From the IMG/VR virus record IMGVR_UViG_3300037486_000296, positions 1-33,732 of that record: 33,732 nucleotides of DNA; one strand, 5' to 3'. The notes under the pieces were generated by a model. The model saw only the letters and a program-made list of their open reading frames with translations, made no database searches and had not been told where the DNA came from. Source of the DNA: a virus. Made by a program: the position numbers and the translations under genes. Below are positions 13,561 to 22,004 of the stretch, piece after piece (positions within the stretch are counted from its first letter, which is position 1; every line of letters starts with the position of its first letter).

Positions 13561-15720
13561 GTGGCCAATAGGCGGATCTCAGATTTACCTGCAATCACTT
13601 CGATCGACATCGCTGATGCCGATCTATTCACTATTGTCCACGTAAGTGAAGTTGACCCAGGTTTAAAAAATAAAAAATTTACCGTAGCCGAACATAAGGC
13701 GTATCTAAATAATTACTACTTGCAGTTAAGTGGCGGCACTATTGCCAACAACTTAACTATTGCCAATGACTTTAATGTTTCTGGTGATGCAACATTTGCG
13801 CAGGACTTAAACGTTGTAGGGACGGGTACTTTTGGCGTCCTTTCTATCAGTGGTCTTACGAGCACTGGCATCATCAGTGGTGTAACAATTACAGGTACCA
13901 ATATCCTTGGTATTAACGTCAACGGAGACAACGGATATTTTGCTTCGCTGCAGGCGCCACTTGCGGCTCTTGGTGCTGTTACCGCAACAACGTTAAGTGG
14001 GGGTGCAATCACTGGTAACAGCATTGCTGCTAGTGGTATCACCGGCCAAACTATCACCGGAAACAATATTTACAGCCCAAGCATCAGCGGCACCACCATC
14101 ACGGGTGTAACTGGTGTATTTACTACTTCGTTATCTGGTGCTTTAGTCACAGGTAATGTAGGTAACTTTGCAAATCTGACGGGCGTTTCTGGAACTTTTA
14201 CAAGCCGTCTATCTGGTGCAGTCATCACCGGAGACACCGGAACATTTACGCAGCTCACAGGTGTTTCAGGCGTATTTACCTCCACCCTGTCCGGCGCTGT
14301 AATCACTGGTGTAACAGGGCAATTTACACAACTTAACGCTGTTACCGGCCAGTTTACTACTGTATCTAGTACAACAGTTACTGGTACGACAGGCGCATTC
14401 ACGGCCGTTACAGGCCAAACGGTTTCTGCTGCCACGATAAGTGGGCAAACCATTAATGGTGCAACTGGCATTTTTGTTTCTTTAACGGGAACTACTGGCA
14501 CATTCCTTAATGTTTTATCTGGCGCTGTTATTACAGGCCAAACTGGTTTATTTACTACTGTTAGTGCGGGCTCAGTTACTGCCACAGGAATCATCAGTGG
14601 TAATACTGTTACCGGTACAAGCGGTCAATTTATTACCCTTACGGCGCAAACGGGTATCTTTACCGATACCATCTCCATTCCTTCTATCACCACAACAGGC
14701 GACTTGTCCGCCAGTGGTGATTTAATTGTAAAAGGAAGCGGGTACATTAGTTCTGGCCTGGTTGTTTCAGGGACGATATCTGGTAATACAGTTACCGGTC
14801 AAACTTTTATCTTCAACACCGCCACCGGATCTTCTTTAACTGCAACAGGTTTCATCTCTGGTGTTTTAATCACCGGTAACACGATTCAGGCGACTTCTGT
14901 TACAGGTGTAACCGGCGTATTTAATACGTTAAGTGGAGCCACAATTACGGGCACCACAGTAAGTGCTACTACAGGTACTTTTGTTTCTGGTGTTTTCACT
15001 GCTCTTTCGGGGACAACAATAACTGGTGCCACTGGAAATTTTTCTACCATCACAGCTGTTTCTGGTACCTTTACTACCAGGCTTTCAGGCACAACCATAA
15101 CAGGTAATACGGGCCTGTTTGGAAACCTCTCTGGTGTTTCCGGTACTTTTAACAGCCTGTCCGGAAACACAATCACCGGAAACAGCATAAGCGGTACGGT
15201 CGGTACATTTATAACACTGAATGCAACTACTGTTAACTACACCTCCACATCGACAGGCAACATTGTTGCCAGTGGTAGTGGCATCTTTAATTCTGGTTTG
15301 CTGACCAGTGGCAGCCTGTTTGTTTCAGGAAGCGGCACTTTTGGTTCGGGGATCTTAACTTCTGGGGCGCTCTCGACACTAAGTGGGGTGCGCTGGTTAG
15401 ATGCCGATGCTAGTAACTGGGTAGCCTTCCGAGCGCCTACCGTAGTGCCCGTTGACACCACATGGACACTTCCTTCGGGAGACGCGACTACTTCTGGTTA
15501 TGCCCTGATCAGTGATGCCGCTGGTACTTTGACCTGGGGCGAAGCAGGCGGTGGTGCAAAAGGTGGTGGAACAGATGAAGTGTTCTACGAGAACGATCAG
15601 CTTGTTACTGCAAACTACACAATCACCACTAGCAAAAACGCAATTACGGCAGGCAGAATCAACATTAATTCTGGCGTCGTCATCACAATTCCAAGCGGTA
15701 GCTATTGGGTTGTGGCTTAA
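13561..15720 (+). CDS. Long Thr-Gly-repeat tail fibre protein
   Basis: 719 residues from GTG 13561 (no ATG near). The N-terminal 60 residues (RRISDLPAITSIDIADADLF) are the attachment module common at the head of cyanophage fibre proteins. From about residue 75 to 560 the protein consists of short repeats of the type ITG.TG.F..LSG and VSG.FT..LSG, giving a long beta-helical or fibrous shaft. Residues about 610-655 (LDADASNWVAFRAP, then TLPSGDATTSGYALIS) match a segment also present in the 21327 paralogue. The end (ITAGRININSGVVITIPSGS) is a small C-terminal cap. No enzymatic domain. It starts the fibre array. Confidence 0.85.
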   Translation: MANRRISDLPAITSIDIADADLFTIVHVSEVDPGLKNKKFTVAEHKAYLNNYYLQLSGGTIANNLTIANDFNVSGDATFAQDLNVVGTGTFGVLSISGLTSTGIISGVTITGTNILGINVNGDNGYFASLQAPLAALGAVTATTLSGGAITGNSIAASGITGQTITGNNIYSPSISGTTITGVTGVFTTSLSGALVTGNVGNFANLTGVSGTFTSRLSGAVITGDTGTFTQLTGVSGVFTSTLSGAVITGVTGQFTQLNAVTGQFTTVSSTTVTGTTGAFTAVTGQTVSAATISGQTINGATGIFVSLTGTTGTFLNVLSGAVITGQTGLFTTVSAGSVTATGIISGNTVTGTSGQFITLTAQTGIFTDTISIPSITTTGDLSASGDLIVKGSGYISSGLVVSGTISGNTVTGQTFIFNTATGSSLTATGFISGVLITGNTIQATSVTGVTGVFNTLSGATITGTTVSATTGTFVSGVFTALSGTTITGATGNFSTITAVSGTFTTRLSGTTITGNTGLFGNLSGVSGTFNSLSGNTITGNSISGTVGTFITLNATTVNYTSTSTGNIVASGSGIFNSGLLTSGSLFVSGSGTFGSGILTSGALSTLSGVRWLDADASNWVAFRAPTVVPVDTTWTLPSGDATTSGYALISDAAGTLTWGEAGGGAKGGGTDEVFYENDQLVTANYTITTSKNAITAGRININSGVVITIPSGSYWVVA
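13850..15240 (+). repeat. Degenerate Thr-Gly shaft repeats of the tail fibre gene
   Basis: Units of about 30-60 bases encoding S-G-x-x-I-T-G-x-T-G-x-F repeat some 30 times with third-position drift, so the protein pattern is kept while DNA identity has decayed. The repeats also keep long antisense frames open; these are not genes. Such tracts favour recombination between fibre genes. Confidence 0.75.
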
Positions 15721-15740
15721 TTTGTTTCTGTTTTATTGAG

Positions 15741-15758
15741 TAGAATTGAATTAAACTA
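15741..15758 (+). promoter_or_regulatory. TAGAAT and TGAATTAAACTA leader before the second fibre gene
   Basis: TAGAAT (15741-15746) and the adjoining TGAATTAAACTA (15747-15758) precede the ATG at 15787. The second motif begins the leader shared with the other two fibre cassettes. Confidence 0.4.
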
Positions 15759-15786
15759 AACAGTAAGGAAGCACTGAAAAGGAAAG

Positions 15787-16494
15787 ATGGCTTACGGAAC
15801 CCTGGCGGCTGATTATATTGTCTATACCTTTAACAATTCCGGTACAATTGCAACCATAAGCAGCGTTGTTAACGGAAATTTTGCCAGCGTTTCAAGTACT
15901 GGAACAATCTCTGGAGCATTGATTACAGGAGATACGGGTAGATATGGAACTATTACTGGAGTTACCGGTATTTTTACGGTTCTTTTAAGCGGAGCTTCTG
16001 TTACAGGAGCAGGTGCAGGTTTTACAACTATTACTGGAACAACTATTACCGGAACAACTGGTAATTTTGTTACTGTTTCTGCCGCAACTGGTAATTTTGC
16101 TACTATTACCGGAACAACTGGCAATTTTGTTACTGTTTCTGGCGCAACCATAACAGGTGGGACTGTCAACGACAATATTGGAGACGTTAGAAATATCCCT
16201 CAAAACGCACAAACAACTTCCTATACGCTTGTATCGGGAGATGCTGGTAAGCACGTTTTCACAACATCAGGAGTAACAGTTCCTTCTGGTGTGTTTGTAA
16301 TTGGTCAAGCAGTTACTATCTATAACAACACTACGGGTAATCTTACAATCACTCAAGGAACCAACGTGACCTTGCGTCAAGCTGGCGCATCAGGTACAGG
16401 CAACAGGACACTTGCTCAGCGCGGCTTGGCTACGGTATTATGTGTCTCTGGCTCTAGTGGCACAGAATTTGTAATTGCAGGAAACATTACATAA
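15787..16494 (+). CDS. Tail fibre paralogue 1 (Thr-Gly shaft and beta tip)
   Basis: 235 residues. The N-terminal 30 residues (MAYGTLAADYIVYTFNNSGT) are the common start of three paralogues in this array. Residues about 35-120 are Thr-Gly shaft repeats. From about residue 130 the sequence changes to a compact domain (VRNIPQNAQTTSYTLVSGDA, then TLRQAGASGTGNRTLAQRG, then VLCVSGSSGTEFVIAGN) of the type that ends many cyanophage fibres; it would be the distal tip or trimerisation unit. The glycine-rich adhesin begins six bases downstream, so the two may be assembled together. Confidence 0.8.
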   Translation: MAYGTLAADYIVYTFNNSGTIATISSVVNGNFASVSSTGTISGALITGDTGRYGTITGVTGIFTVLLSGASVTGAGAGFTTITGTTITGTTGNFVTVSAATGNFATITGTTGNFVTVSGATITGGTVNDNIGDVRNIPQNAQTTSYTLVSGDAGKHVFTTSGVTVPSGVFVIGQAVTIYNNTTGNLTITQGTNVTLRQAGASGTGNRTLAQRGLATVLCVSGSSGTEFVIAGNIT

Positions 16495-16500
16495 AACAAA

Positions 16501-17316
16501 ATGGCTTTACTTCAAATGCTTTTAGCCGCTTCTGGTGGAGGTCTACCAATAACTGTTGAATACCTCGTTGTTGCTGGCGGTGGCAGTGGTGGTGCCAACA
16601 ATGCAGGTGGTGCTGGCGGTGGTGCTGGCGGTATGCTTGCCGGTACCAGTAGTTTGTTTTTAACCAATACAACTTATGCCGTTACCATAGGTGCTGGTGG
16701 TAGCGGTGGTTATTATACGGAAACAAATGGCTCTGATTCTTCCGTAATCGGTGGTAATACTTCTATCACTTCTATTGGCGGTGGTCGTGGCCGAGGCTAC
16801 GGGAATGGTGGCACTGGTGGCTCTGGTGGCGGAGCCGGAACTACTAACAATACTGGTGGCGCAGGCACACCAGGGCAAGGTAATCCTGGCGGCAACGCAA
16901 CAACTTCTTACAACGGAGGCATGGCAGGTGGCGGTGGCGCGGGCGCATCTGGTGGTACTGCGACACAAACTTCTTGCGGGCCAGGTGGTATTGGTGCTTT
17001 AAGCTCTATTACTGGTACAAGTACGTATTACGCAGGCGGTGGCGGTGGATGGAGGTATCCATCAGGACCTGGTTGTCCAGGTGGCTCCGGCGGCGGTGCG
17101 AGCGCGACGGGTTCTGGAACAGCAAACACAGGAGGCGGTGGCGGTGGTGCGGCTGTTCCTGGGTATGTTTCTGGATCGGGGGGTTCAGGCGTTATAGTGC
17201 TTAGATATTCAAATACACTGCCACTTGCTACTACAACTGGGAGCCCAACGTACAGCAGTATAACCGGGTATCACGTTTACAGATTTACGGGCACTGGCAC
17301 GATTAGGTTTAATTAA
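16501..17316 (+). CDS. Glycine-rich receptor-binding adhesin
   Basis: 271 residues, close to half Gly in the centre. It opens with VEYLVVAGGGSGG and ends with GGSGVIVLRYS, then YHVYRFTGTGTIRFN; this bracket around a run of GGxGG segments defines the glycine-rich tip domain found on phage fibres, and resembles the polyglycine-type-II helices of T4-like gp38 adhesins. Such tips contact the receptor and vary quickly. Cysteines in SCGPGG and GPGCPGG could stabilise loops. It sits directly after a fibre protein and before a conserved small accessory protein, as expected for a fibre-tip module. Confidence 0.8.
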   Translation: MALLQMLLAASGGGLPITVEYLVVAGGGSGGANNAGGAGGGAGGMLAGTSSLFLTNTTYAVTIGAGGSGGYYTETNGSDSSVIGGNTSITSIGGGRGRGYGNGGTGGSGGGAGTTNNTGGAGTPGQGNPGGNATTSYNGGMAGGGGAGASGGTATQTSCGPGGIGALSSITGTSTYYAGGGGGWRYPSGPGCPGGSGGGASATGSGTANTGGGGGGAAVPGYVSGSGGSGVIVLRYSNTLPLATTTGSPTYSSITGYHVYRFTGTGTIRFN

Positions 17317-17318
17317 CG

Positions 17319-17696
17319 ATGGCGCACTTTGCTAAACTTGACAATCAAAACATCGTTACCGACGTAGTAACGGTAAACAATGTTGTTTTAATTGATGAAA
17401 CAGGACAAGAAAATGAAATGCTTGGCATTGAGTTTTTAACGGGTATATACAATTGGGCCAACTGGAAGCAAACAAGCTATAATAATAAATTTCGAAAGCA
17501 TTATGCCGGAATTAATTTTGCGTACGAATCGGCTTTAGATGCGTTTATCCCTCCAAAACCATATCCATCCTGGCTTTTAAACACTGAAACCTGCCTATGG
17601 CAACCCCCAACTCCCATGCCTGATGACGGAAAAAGGTATATGTGGGATGAAGAAAATCAAAAATGGGTTTTAATTCCTGATCCTGAATTAAAATAG
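17319..17696 (+). CDS. Conserved small cyanophage fibre-module protein
   Basis: 125 residues, starting two bases after the adhesin stop. MAHFAKLDNQNIVTDVVTVN, WKQTSYNNKFRKHYAGI and PPKPYPSWLLN...CLWQPPTPMPDDGKRYMWDE are blocks I have repeatedly seen in small proteins next to fibre genes of marine cyanophages. The C-terminus is rich in Trp and Pro. Its role is not established: it could be a chaperone for the adhesin or a minor component. The end of its coding sequence contains the beginning of the leader of the next fibre gene. Confidence 0.8.
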   Translation: MAHFAKLDNQNIVTDVVTVNNVVLIDETGQENEMLGIEFLTGIYNWANWKQTSYNNKFRKHYAGINFAYESALDAFIPPKPYPSWLLNTETCLWQPPTPMPDDGKRYMWDEENQKWVLIPDPELK

Positions 17697-17720
17697 AGGA
17701 TAAGGAAGAATAAAAAGATG
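17684..17720 (+). repeat. 37-base leader repeat, copy 1
   Basis: This 37-base stretch, ending with the ATG at 17718, matches the stretch ending with the ATG at 21327 at 34 of 37 positions. It begins TGAATTAAA and ends AAGAATAAAAAGATG. The first part lies in the end of the 125-aa gene. Confidence 0.8.
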
Positions 17721-18281
17721 AACTACGGAACGGTTAAATTAGATACTGTTATTTATACCTCGGCTGGCTTGGATGCCAGCATATCAGTTAGTGGGATTGC
17801 AAATGGGGTATTCTCTAACCTTGCAACTACTGGTACCATTTCCGGCAGTACGGGAATTTTTACAGTCTTAAGTGGAACCACTGTTACTGGAACAACTGCT
17901 AACTTTACTTCGGGAATTTTTGCAAATTCTCAACTAACAGACCCAGCAATTGTTGGAACTATTAAAGAAGATATTTATACGATTACAGACGGCGCTGCAT
18001 TTGAAATTGATCCAGGTAATGGCAGTATTCAATTAATTACTTTAGGCGCCAGTCGAACTCCTAAAGCAACAAATTTTGCAGCGGGAGAAACTGTTATTTT
18101 AATGGTTGACGATGGGAGCGCTTATACAATTACATGGACCGATACTACCTTTGGTGCATCGGGTGTTTTGTGGAAAACAAATGGTGGCGTAGCTCCAACC
18201 CTTAACACAGCTGGTTACACCGTGATTGTATTATGGGAAGTAGGTACACAAATCTATGGCGCTCGCGTGGGTGATGCGTAA
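17718..18281 (+). CDS. Tail fibre paralogue 2
   Basis: 187 residues. The start (MNYGTVKLDTVIYTSAGLDA) matches those of the 15787 and 21327 genes, followed by a short Thr-Gly shaft (about residues 38-75) and a different tip domain (residues about 80-187: IKEDIYTITDGAAFEIDPGN, then LGASRTPKATNFAAGETVIL). That tip is a beta-sandwich type found at the end of many cyanophage tail proteins. The stop overlaps the next start as TAATG. Confidence 0.8.
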   Translation: MNYGTVKLDTVIYTSAGLDASISVSGIANGVFSNLATTGTISGSTGIFTVLSGTTVTGTTANFTSGIFANSQLTDPAIVGTIKEDIYTITDGAAFEIDPGNGSIQLITLGASRTPKATNFAAGETVILMVDDGSAYTITWTDTTFGASGVLWKTNGGVAPTLNTAGYTVIVLWEVGTQIYGARVGDA

Positions 18282-20233
18282 TGTTAAATAAAGGTGCACT
18301 TGCAGCTTCTGTAGCAGCAGCAGCCAAAGTTTATGTTGAAGATGTCTTCAGCACCTGGCTCTACGCCGGCAACAGCAGCACGCAGACAATCACGAATGGG
18401 GTTGATCTGGCGGGCAACGGTGGAATGGTTTGGATTAAAGCAAGAAATCAAGCCTTCGATCATACTATAGTTGACACGGTAAGGGGAGGAACGAAAAGGC
18501 TCGCATCCAACCTTACTTCAGCTCAATCCACTGAATCCGTCATCACTTTGTTTGGATCCGCGGGATTTACACTTGGTACTGGTTTTGAGAATCCTTGGAA
18601 CCAGAATAATCCACCTACAAACTACGCCTCCTGGACCTTTCGCAAGGCCGCAAAGTTCTTTGATGTGGTGACTTTTACTGCTGGCACAAACACCAATCGG
18701 CGAATCAGTCATTCACTTGGCTCGGTACCGGGGTTAATCATCATTAAGTCGTACGACACAGCCGGTCAAGTCTGGCCGGTGTACCACCGGAGCACTGGGC
18801 GAGGCTCTGTCGGCGTTCTAAACAGCACGCAGGAATTTGGTACGGCGTTGCCCAACATTTGGGGCACCTCCGACCCGACAGCAACCGACTTTGGCTTTAA
18901 TGAAACGCTCCTCGCGACCCCCGGCGCCAACTATGTCGCCTACTTATTCGCGCACGACGCTGGTGGGTTTGGCGACAGCGGGAATAGCAACGTGGTGAGT
19001 TGTGGCAGTTATACGGGAAACGGTAGTGCTGCAGGTCCGACAGTAACGCTTGGATGGGAGCCCCAGTGGCTGATGATCAAAAGGACAGACGTAGCCTACG
19101 ACTGGTGGTTTTGTGACAACATGAGAGGGATGGTTGTTGGTGGTAATGACCAGTCTTCTCTTGCTAACACAACAAATACAGAACAGTCATTTGACTGGAT
19201 GGCTCCGACCGCGACGGGTTTTGAATTAACCACTTCTAATGTTAACTTTAACGCATCCGGCGGCAACTACGTTTACATCGCCATCCGCCGCGGGCCGATG
19301 AAGACGCCCACCGATGCGACGAAGGTGTTTGGACTGAGTGCACGTACTGGCACGGGAGCCAATGCAACGGTTACCGGCGGTCAAGTTGATGATGCAGTGC
19401 TGATCAAAAACCGTGGCTCTGCGGTTGGGGATCTCTTTGCAGCTCGCCTCACCAACACTGGCTACCTAGAGACTTCCTCTACCGTAGCAGAGGTGGCAGC
19501 AGGAACGACCATCCTGCAAGCCAATTCTTGGGACGTGATGGATGGCGTCAAGGTTGGCACTACCTCAACCATTACTAATGCTAGTGCTAATACGTTTATC
19601 AACTATTTGTTCCGCCGCGCCCCCGGCTTCTTCGACGTGGTGACGTACACAGGGACGGGTGTAGCACGCACGGTGAATCACAATCTTGGCGTGGCGCCGG
19701 AGTTGATGATTGTTAAGCAACGGAATGCAGGTCAATCCTGGCTAGTATATTCTGCCTTTACTGGAAATACAGCATATTTAATGCTTAACTCAACTAGTCC
19801 GACTGAAGAAATAGGCTCACTTATGTGGAACAGCACATCCCCGACTAGTACAGTGTTTAGCTTGGGTACTACTTATACAAACGGTTCCGGCGGCACCTAC
19901 ATCAACTACCTCTTTGCCTCCTGCCCCGGCGTCAGCAAGGTCGGCAGCTACACCGGCACCGGCACCACGCTGGATATCAACTGTGGCTTCGCAACAGGCG
20001 CACGCTTTGTGATGATTAAGCGCACCAACAGCATCGGCAGCTGGTACGTCTGGGACACCACTCGCGGCATCGTCAGCGGTAACGACCCCTACCTGCTACT
20101 TGAATCCACCGCCGCAGAAGTGACCAACACCGACTACATCGACCCGTTGAGTTCTGGCTTCCAGATCAGCTCCACCGCTCCTGCCGCCATTAACGCAAGC
20201 GGTGGTAGCTATATTTATTTATCAATTGCGTAA
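18281..20233 (+). CDS. Large fibre-associated protein with repeated DUF7483-like domains
   Basis: 650 residues. At least three copies of a module are visible: a hydrophobic FFDVVTFTAG / FFDVVTYTGTG strand, an N-HSLG.VPGLIIIK or NHNLGVAPELMIVK segment, a W-containing strand, and an end such as NYVAYLFAHDAGGFG, NYVYIAIRR, INYLFASCPG. This layout is what I know as DUF7483, common in phage tail proteins, each unit around 130-160 residues. It begins with a hydrophobic Ala-rich 17 residues. It likely forms a receptor-contacting appendage. Codon use is more GC-rich than in the neighbouring fibres, suggesting separate acquisition. Confidence 0.75.
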   Translation: MLNKGALAASVAAAAKVYVEDVFSTWLYAGNSSTQTITNGVDLAGNGGMVWIKARNQAFDHTIVDTVRGGTKRLASNLTSAQSTESVITLFGSAGFTLGTGFENPWNQNNPPTNYASWTFRKAAKFFDVVTFTAGTNTNRRISHSLGSVPGLIIIKSYDTAGQVWPVYHRSTGRGSVGVLNSTQEFGTALPNIWGTSDPTATDFGFNETLLATPGANYVAYLFAHDAGGFGDSGNSNVVSCGSYTGNGSAAGPTVTLGWEPQWLMIKRTDVAYDWWFCDNMRGMVVGGNDQSSLANTTNTEQSFDWMAPTATGFELTTSNVNFNASGGNYVYIAIRRGPMKTPTDATKVFGLSARTGTGANATVTGGQVDDAVLIKNRGSAVGDLFAARLTNTGYLETSSTVAEVAAGTTILQANSWDVMDGVKVGTTSTITNASANTFINYLFRRAPGFFDVVTYTGTGVARTVNHNLGVAPELMIVKQRNAGQSWLVYSAFTGNTAYLMLNSTSPTEEIGSLMWNSTSPTSTVFSLGTTYTNGSGGTYINYLFASCPGVSKVGSYTGTGTTLDINCGFATGARFVMIKRTNSIGSWYVWDTTRGIVSGNDPYLLLESTAAEVTNTDYIDPLSSGFQISSTAPAAINASGGSYIYLSIA

Positions 20234-20235
20234 AC

Positions 20236-20787
20236 ATGGCAACCAAGGATCCTTTTCGCAAAGCATATACCCAGCAAAAGGGCAATGTGCATCATCGCGG
20301 GCTTGAAATGCGGCTGACTTTTGAGGAATGGAAACAAATCTGGCTTGAGTCCGGGCACTGGGAAGAGCGCGGACGCGGTGCCTGCAGGTATTGCATGATG
20401 CGCAAGGACGATCAAGGCCACTACGAGGTCGGCAACGTCTTTATTGATACCAATGCTCAGAACGTAAGTGATGGCAATTTAGGGCGCCCTGATTCGGAAG
20501 AGACAAAGCGCAAAAAGTCAGAGGCGCTCACCGGCCTGCCAAAGCTCTGGGCTCGCGGTGACGGCAATCCAATGCACCGCCCAGAAGTAAAAGCAAAAAT
20601 ATCAGCAGCAATTGGTGGCGGGAAACATTACAGCGCAAGGCGGGTTGTAACACCGTTTGGCGAGTTTGATTCCGGCACCACAGCCGCAAAGGAGCTTGGC
20701 ATCCCCAAGCCAACTGTCTACTGGCGTTGCAGTCGTTCTTGGAATGGCTGGACTTACGCCGACCAATCAACCCTCGCTATCGCTTAA
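20236..20787 (+). CDS. NUMOD-type homing endonuclease inserted in the fibre array
   Basis: 183 residues. The N-terminal 80 residues (HRGLEMRLTFEEWKQIW, then GACRYCMMRKDDQGHYEVGN and VFIDTNAQN) match a degenerate HNH-like nuclease with CxxC and an Asn/His-containing loop. RPDSEETKRKKSEALTG (residues about 84-100) is a NUMOD3-type DNA-binding motif, and VVTPFGEFDSGTTAAKELGI with KPTVYWRC is a NUMOD1-like helix-turn-helix. These features are typical of free-standing homing enzymes. It lies two bases after the 650-aa gene and four before the next, so it travels within a fibre operon. Confidence 0.8.
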   Translation: MATKDPFRKAYTQQKGNVHHRGLEMRLTFEEWKQIWLESGHWEERGRGACRYCMMRKDDQGHYEVGNVFIDTNAQNVSDGNLGRPDSEETKRKKSEALTGLPKLWARGDGNPMHRPEVKAKISAAIGGGKHYSARRVVTPFGEFDSGTTAAKELGIPKPTVYWRCSRSWNGWTYADQSTLAIA

Positions 20788-20791
20788 ACCA

Positions 20792-21295
20792 ATGGAACTC
20801 CGTAATCGCGCCACTGGCGCCGTCATCACTGATTCTCAGTTCCGCGCTGAGAACAAGAACACCAGCTTTCCGCCTCAGCTAACTGCCGAGATCATCGACA
20901 GCTTCGGGTATGACCCGGTACTGGAGGGCCCCCAAGCTACTACCATCCCGCCTTACCAATACAGCCAACGCGATGGCGTGGTTGAGGTGAACGGCCAGTG
21001 GTTCACGCATTACATCGCCGGTCCGGTGTTCCAGGACTACACCGATGATCAAGGTGTGGTGCATACAGCAGCTGAGCAGTATGAATCCTACTGTTTTGCC
21101 AAGGATGCCGATCAGGCCAAAGTCGTCCGTGATGACCGGAATAACCGTTTAGCAAGCTGTGATTGGACTCAATTACCAGATGCACAGGTTGATGCTGTTG
21201 CATGGGCTGCTTATCGGCAGCAGCTACGAGATATCACCGCTCAAGCTGGCTTTCCTTGGACCGTAATATGGCCAGTAAAACCTGACGATAACTGA
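20792..21295 (+). CDS. Tail fibre assembly chaperone-like protein
   Basis: 167 residues from ATG 20792; the frame is open further upstream but that part overlaps the endonuclease gene. The C-terminal 55 residues (RNNRLASCDWTQLPDAQVDA, then WAAYRQQLRDITAQAGFPWT) match the assembly-chaperone domain of phage tail proteins (Phage_tail_APC type; R...LLa.tDwtqL.Da..... W..YRqaLRDi). The N-terminal part (PPYQYSQRDGVVEVNGQWFT) resembles fibre-chaperone leads. It probably helps folding or attachment of the neighbouring fibres. Codon use is GC-rich, like the 650-aa protein. Confidence 0.8.
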   Translation: MELRNRATGAVITDSQFRAENKNTSFPPQLTAEIIDSFGYDPVLEGPQATTIPPYQYSQRDGVVEVNGQWFTHYIAGPVFQDYTDDQGVVHTAAEQYESYCFAKDADQAKVVRDDRNNRLASCDWTQLPDAQVDAVAWAAYRQQLRDITAQAGFPWTVIWPVKPDDN

Positions 21296-21329
21296 ATTAA
21301 ACTAGAAGATAAGAAAGAATAAAAAGATG
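21293..21329 (+). repeat. 37-base leader repeat, copy 2
   Basis: Second copy of the leader at 17684-17720, with three substitutions. It begins within the stop of the chaperone gene and ends with the ATG of the third fibre paralogue. Confidence 0.8.
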
Positions 21330-22004
21330 TCTTACGGAGCACTTGCAGTAGATACCATTGTTTACACCTCGGGTGGGCTAGATGCTAGTACAACAATAAG
21401 CGGTATTGTAAATGGTGCTTTTCCTAATTTAGCAATTACGGGAACCCTAAGCGGTGCAACCGTCACCGGCAACAGCGGTTTATTTACTTCTCTTACTGCA
21501 GTTACTGGAACCTTTTCTTCAGGCCTGGTACTGCAAAGCGGTAATGCAACATTAAATGCACAGTCGCAACTTAGATTTGCGGATAGCGACAGTAGTAATT
21601 GGACCGCTTTAAGGGGTGCCGCATCTATTACCAGTAACGTAACTTGGACACTACCTGATGCAGATGGTGTTAGTGGTCAGGTTTTGTTTACGAATGGAAC
21701 AGGTACTCTTGGATGGAATACACCCCTTTCCTCTTACACCATTACAGTTACTGCAACAGGAAAAACACTTGTAAACCGTGAGCGCTGTACAATTACAGCA
21801 TCAGGGCAAACGTTGACACTACCGGGATCGCCTAGTGCTGGAGATGAAGTAACCGTGACAGTTGCTGGAACATTTATTGATACTGTTGTTGCTCGCAACG
21901 GTTCTAATATCATGTCCCTTGCTGAGAACATGACGCTAAATCAAGCCAATATTTCTGTTACACTATATTATGTAGATGCGATTAGAGGCTGGAGGTTAAT
22001 TTAA
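21327..22004 (+). CDS. Tail fibre paralogue 3
   Basis: 225 residues. Starts MSYGALAVDTIVYTSGGLDA, as in paralogues 1 and 2, then a short Thr-Gly shaft to about residue 60. Residues 75-125 (LRFADSDSSNWTALRGAASI, then TLPDADGVSGQVLFT) are similar to the C-terminal part of the 719-aa fibre. The last 90 residues form a further tip (TVTATGKTLVNRERCTITAS, then LYYVDAIRGWRLI). The stop overlaps the next start (TTAATGAG, a one-base overlap). Confidence 0.8.
   Translation: MSYGALAVDTIVYTSGGLDASTTISGIVNGAFPNLAITGTLSGATVTGNSGLFTSLTAVTGTFSSGLVLQSGNATLNAQSQLRFADSDSSNWTALRGAASITSNVTWTLPDADGVSGQVLFTNGTGTLGWNTPLSSYTITVTATGKTLVNRERCTITASGQTLTLPGSPSAGDEVTVTVAGTFIDTVVARNGSNIMSLAENMTLNQANISVTLYYVDAIRGWRLI

Noticed and set aside
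14070-15188. Long minus-strand open frames rich in Val and Pro opposite the fibre shaft
   Set aside because: They exist because the Thr-Gly repeats on the plus strand avoid stops in the antisense frame; no ribosome sites and no protein-like composition.
16660-17204. Alternative frames in the glycine-rich adhesin gene
   Set aside because: Result of GGT/GGC-rich repeats; the frame with VEYLVVAGGG and GGSGVIVLRYS is the known fibre-tip pattern.
5664-20261. Shared 15-base sequence containing GGATCC at about 5664 and 20247
   Set aside because: Both encode KDPFR in unrelated proteins with the same codons; a chance match, no wider similarity.
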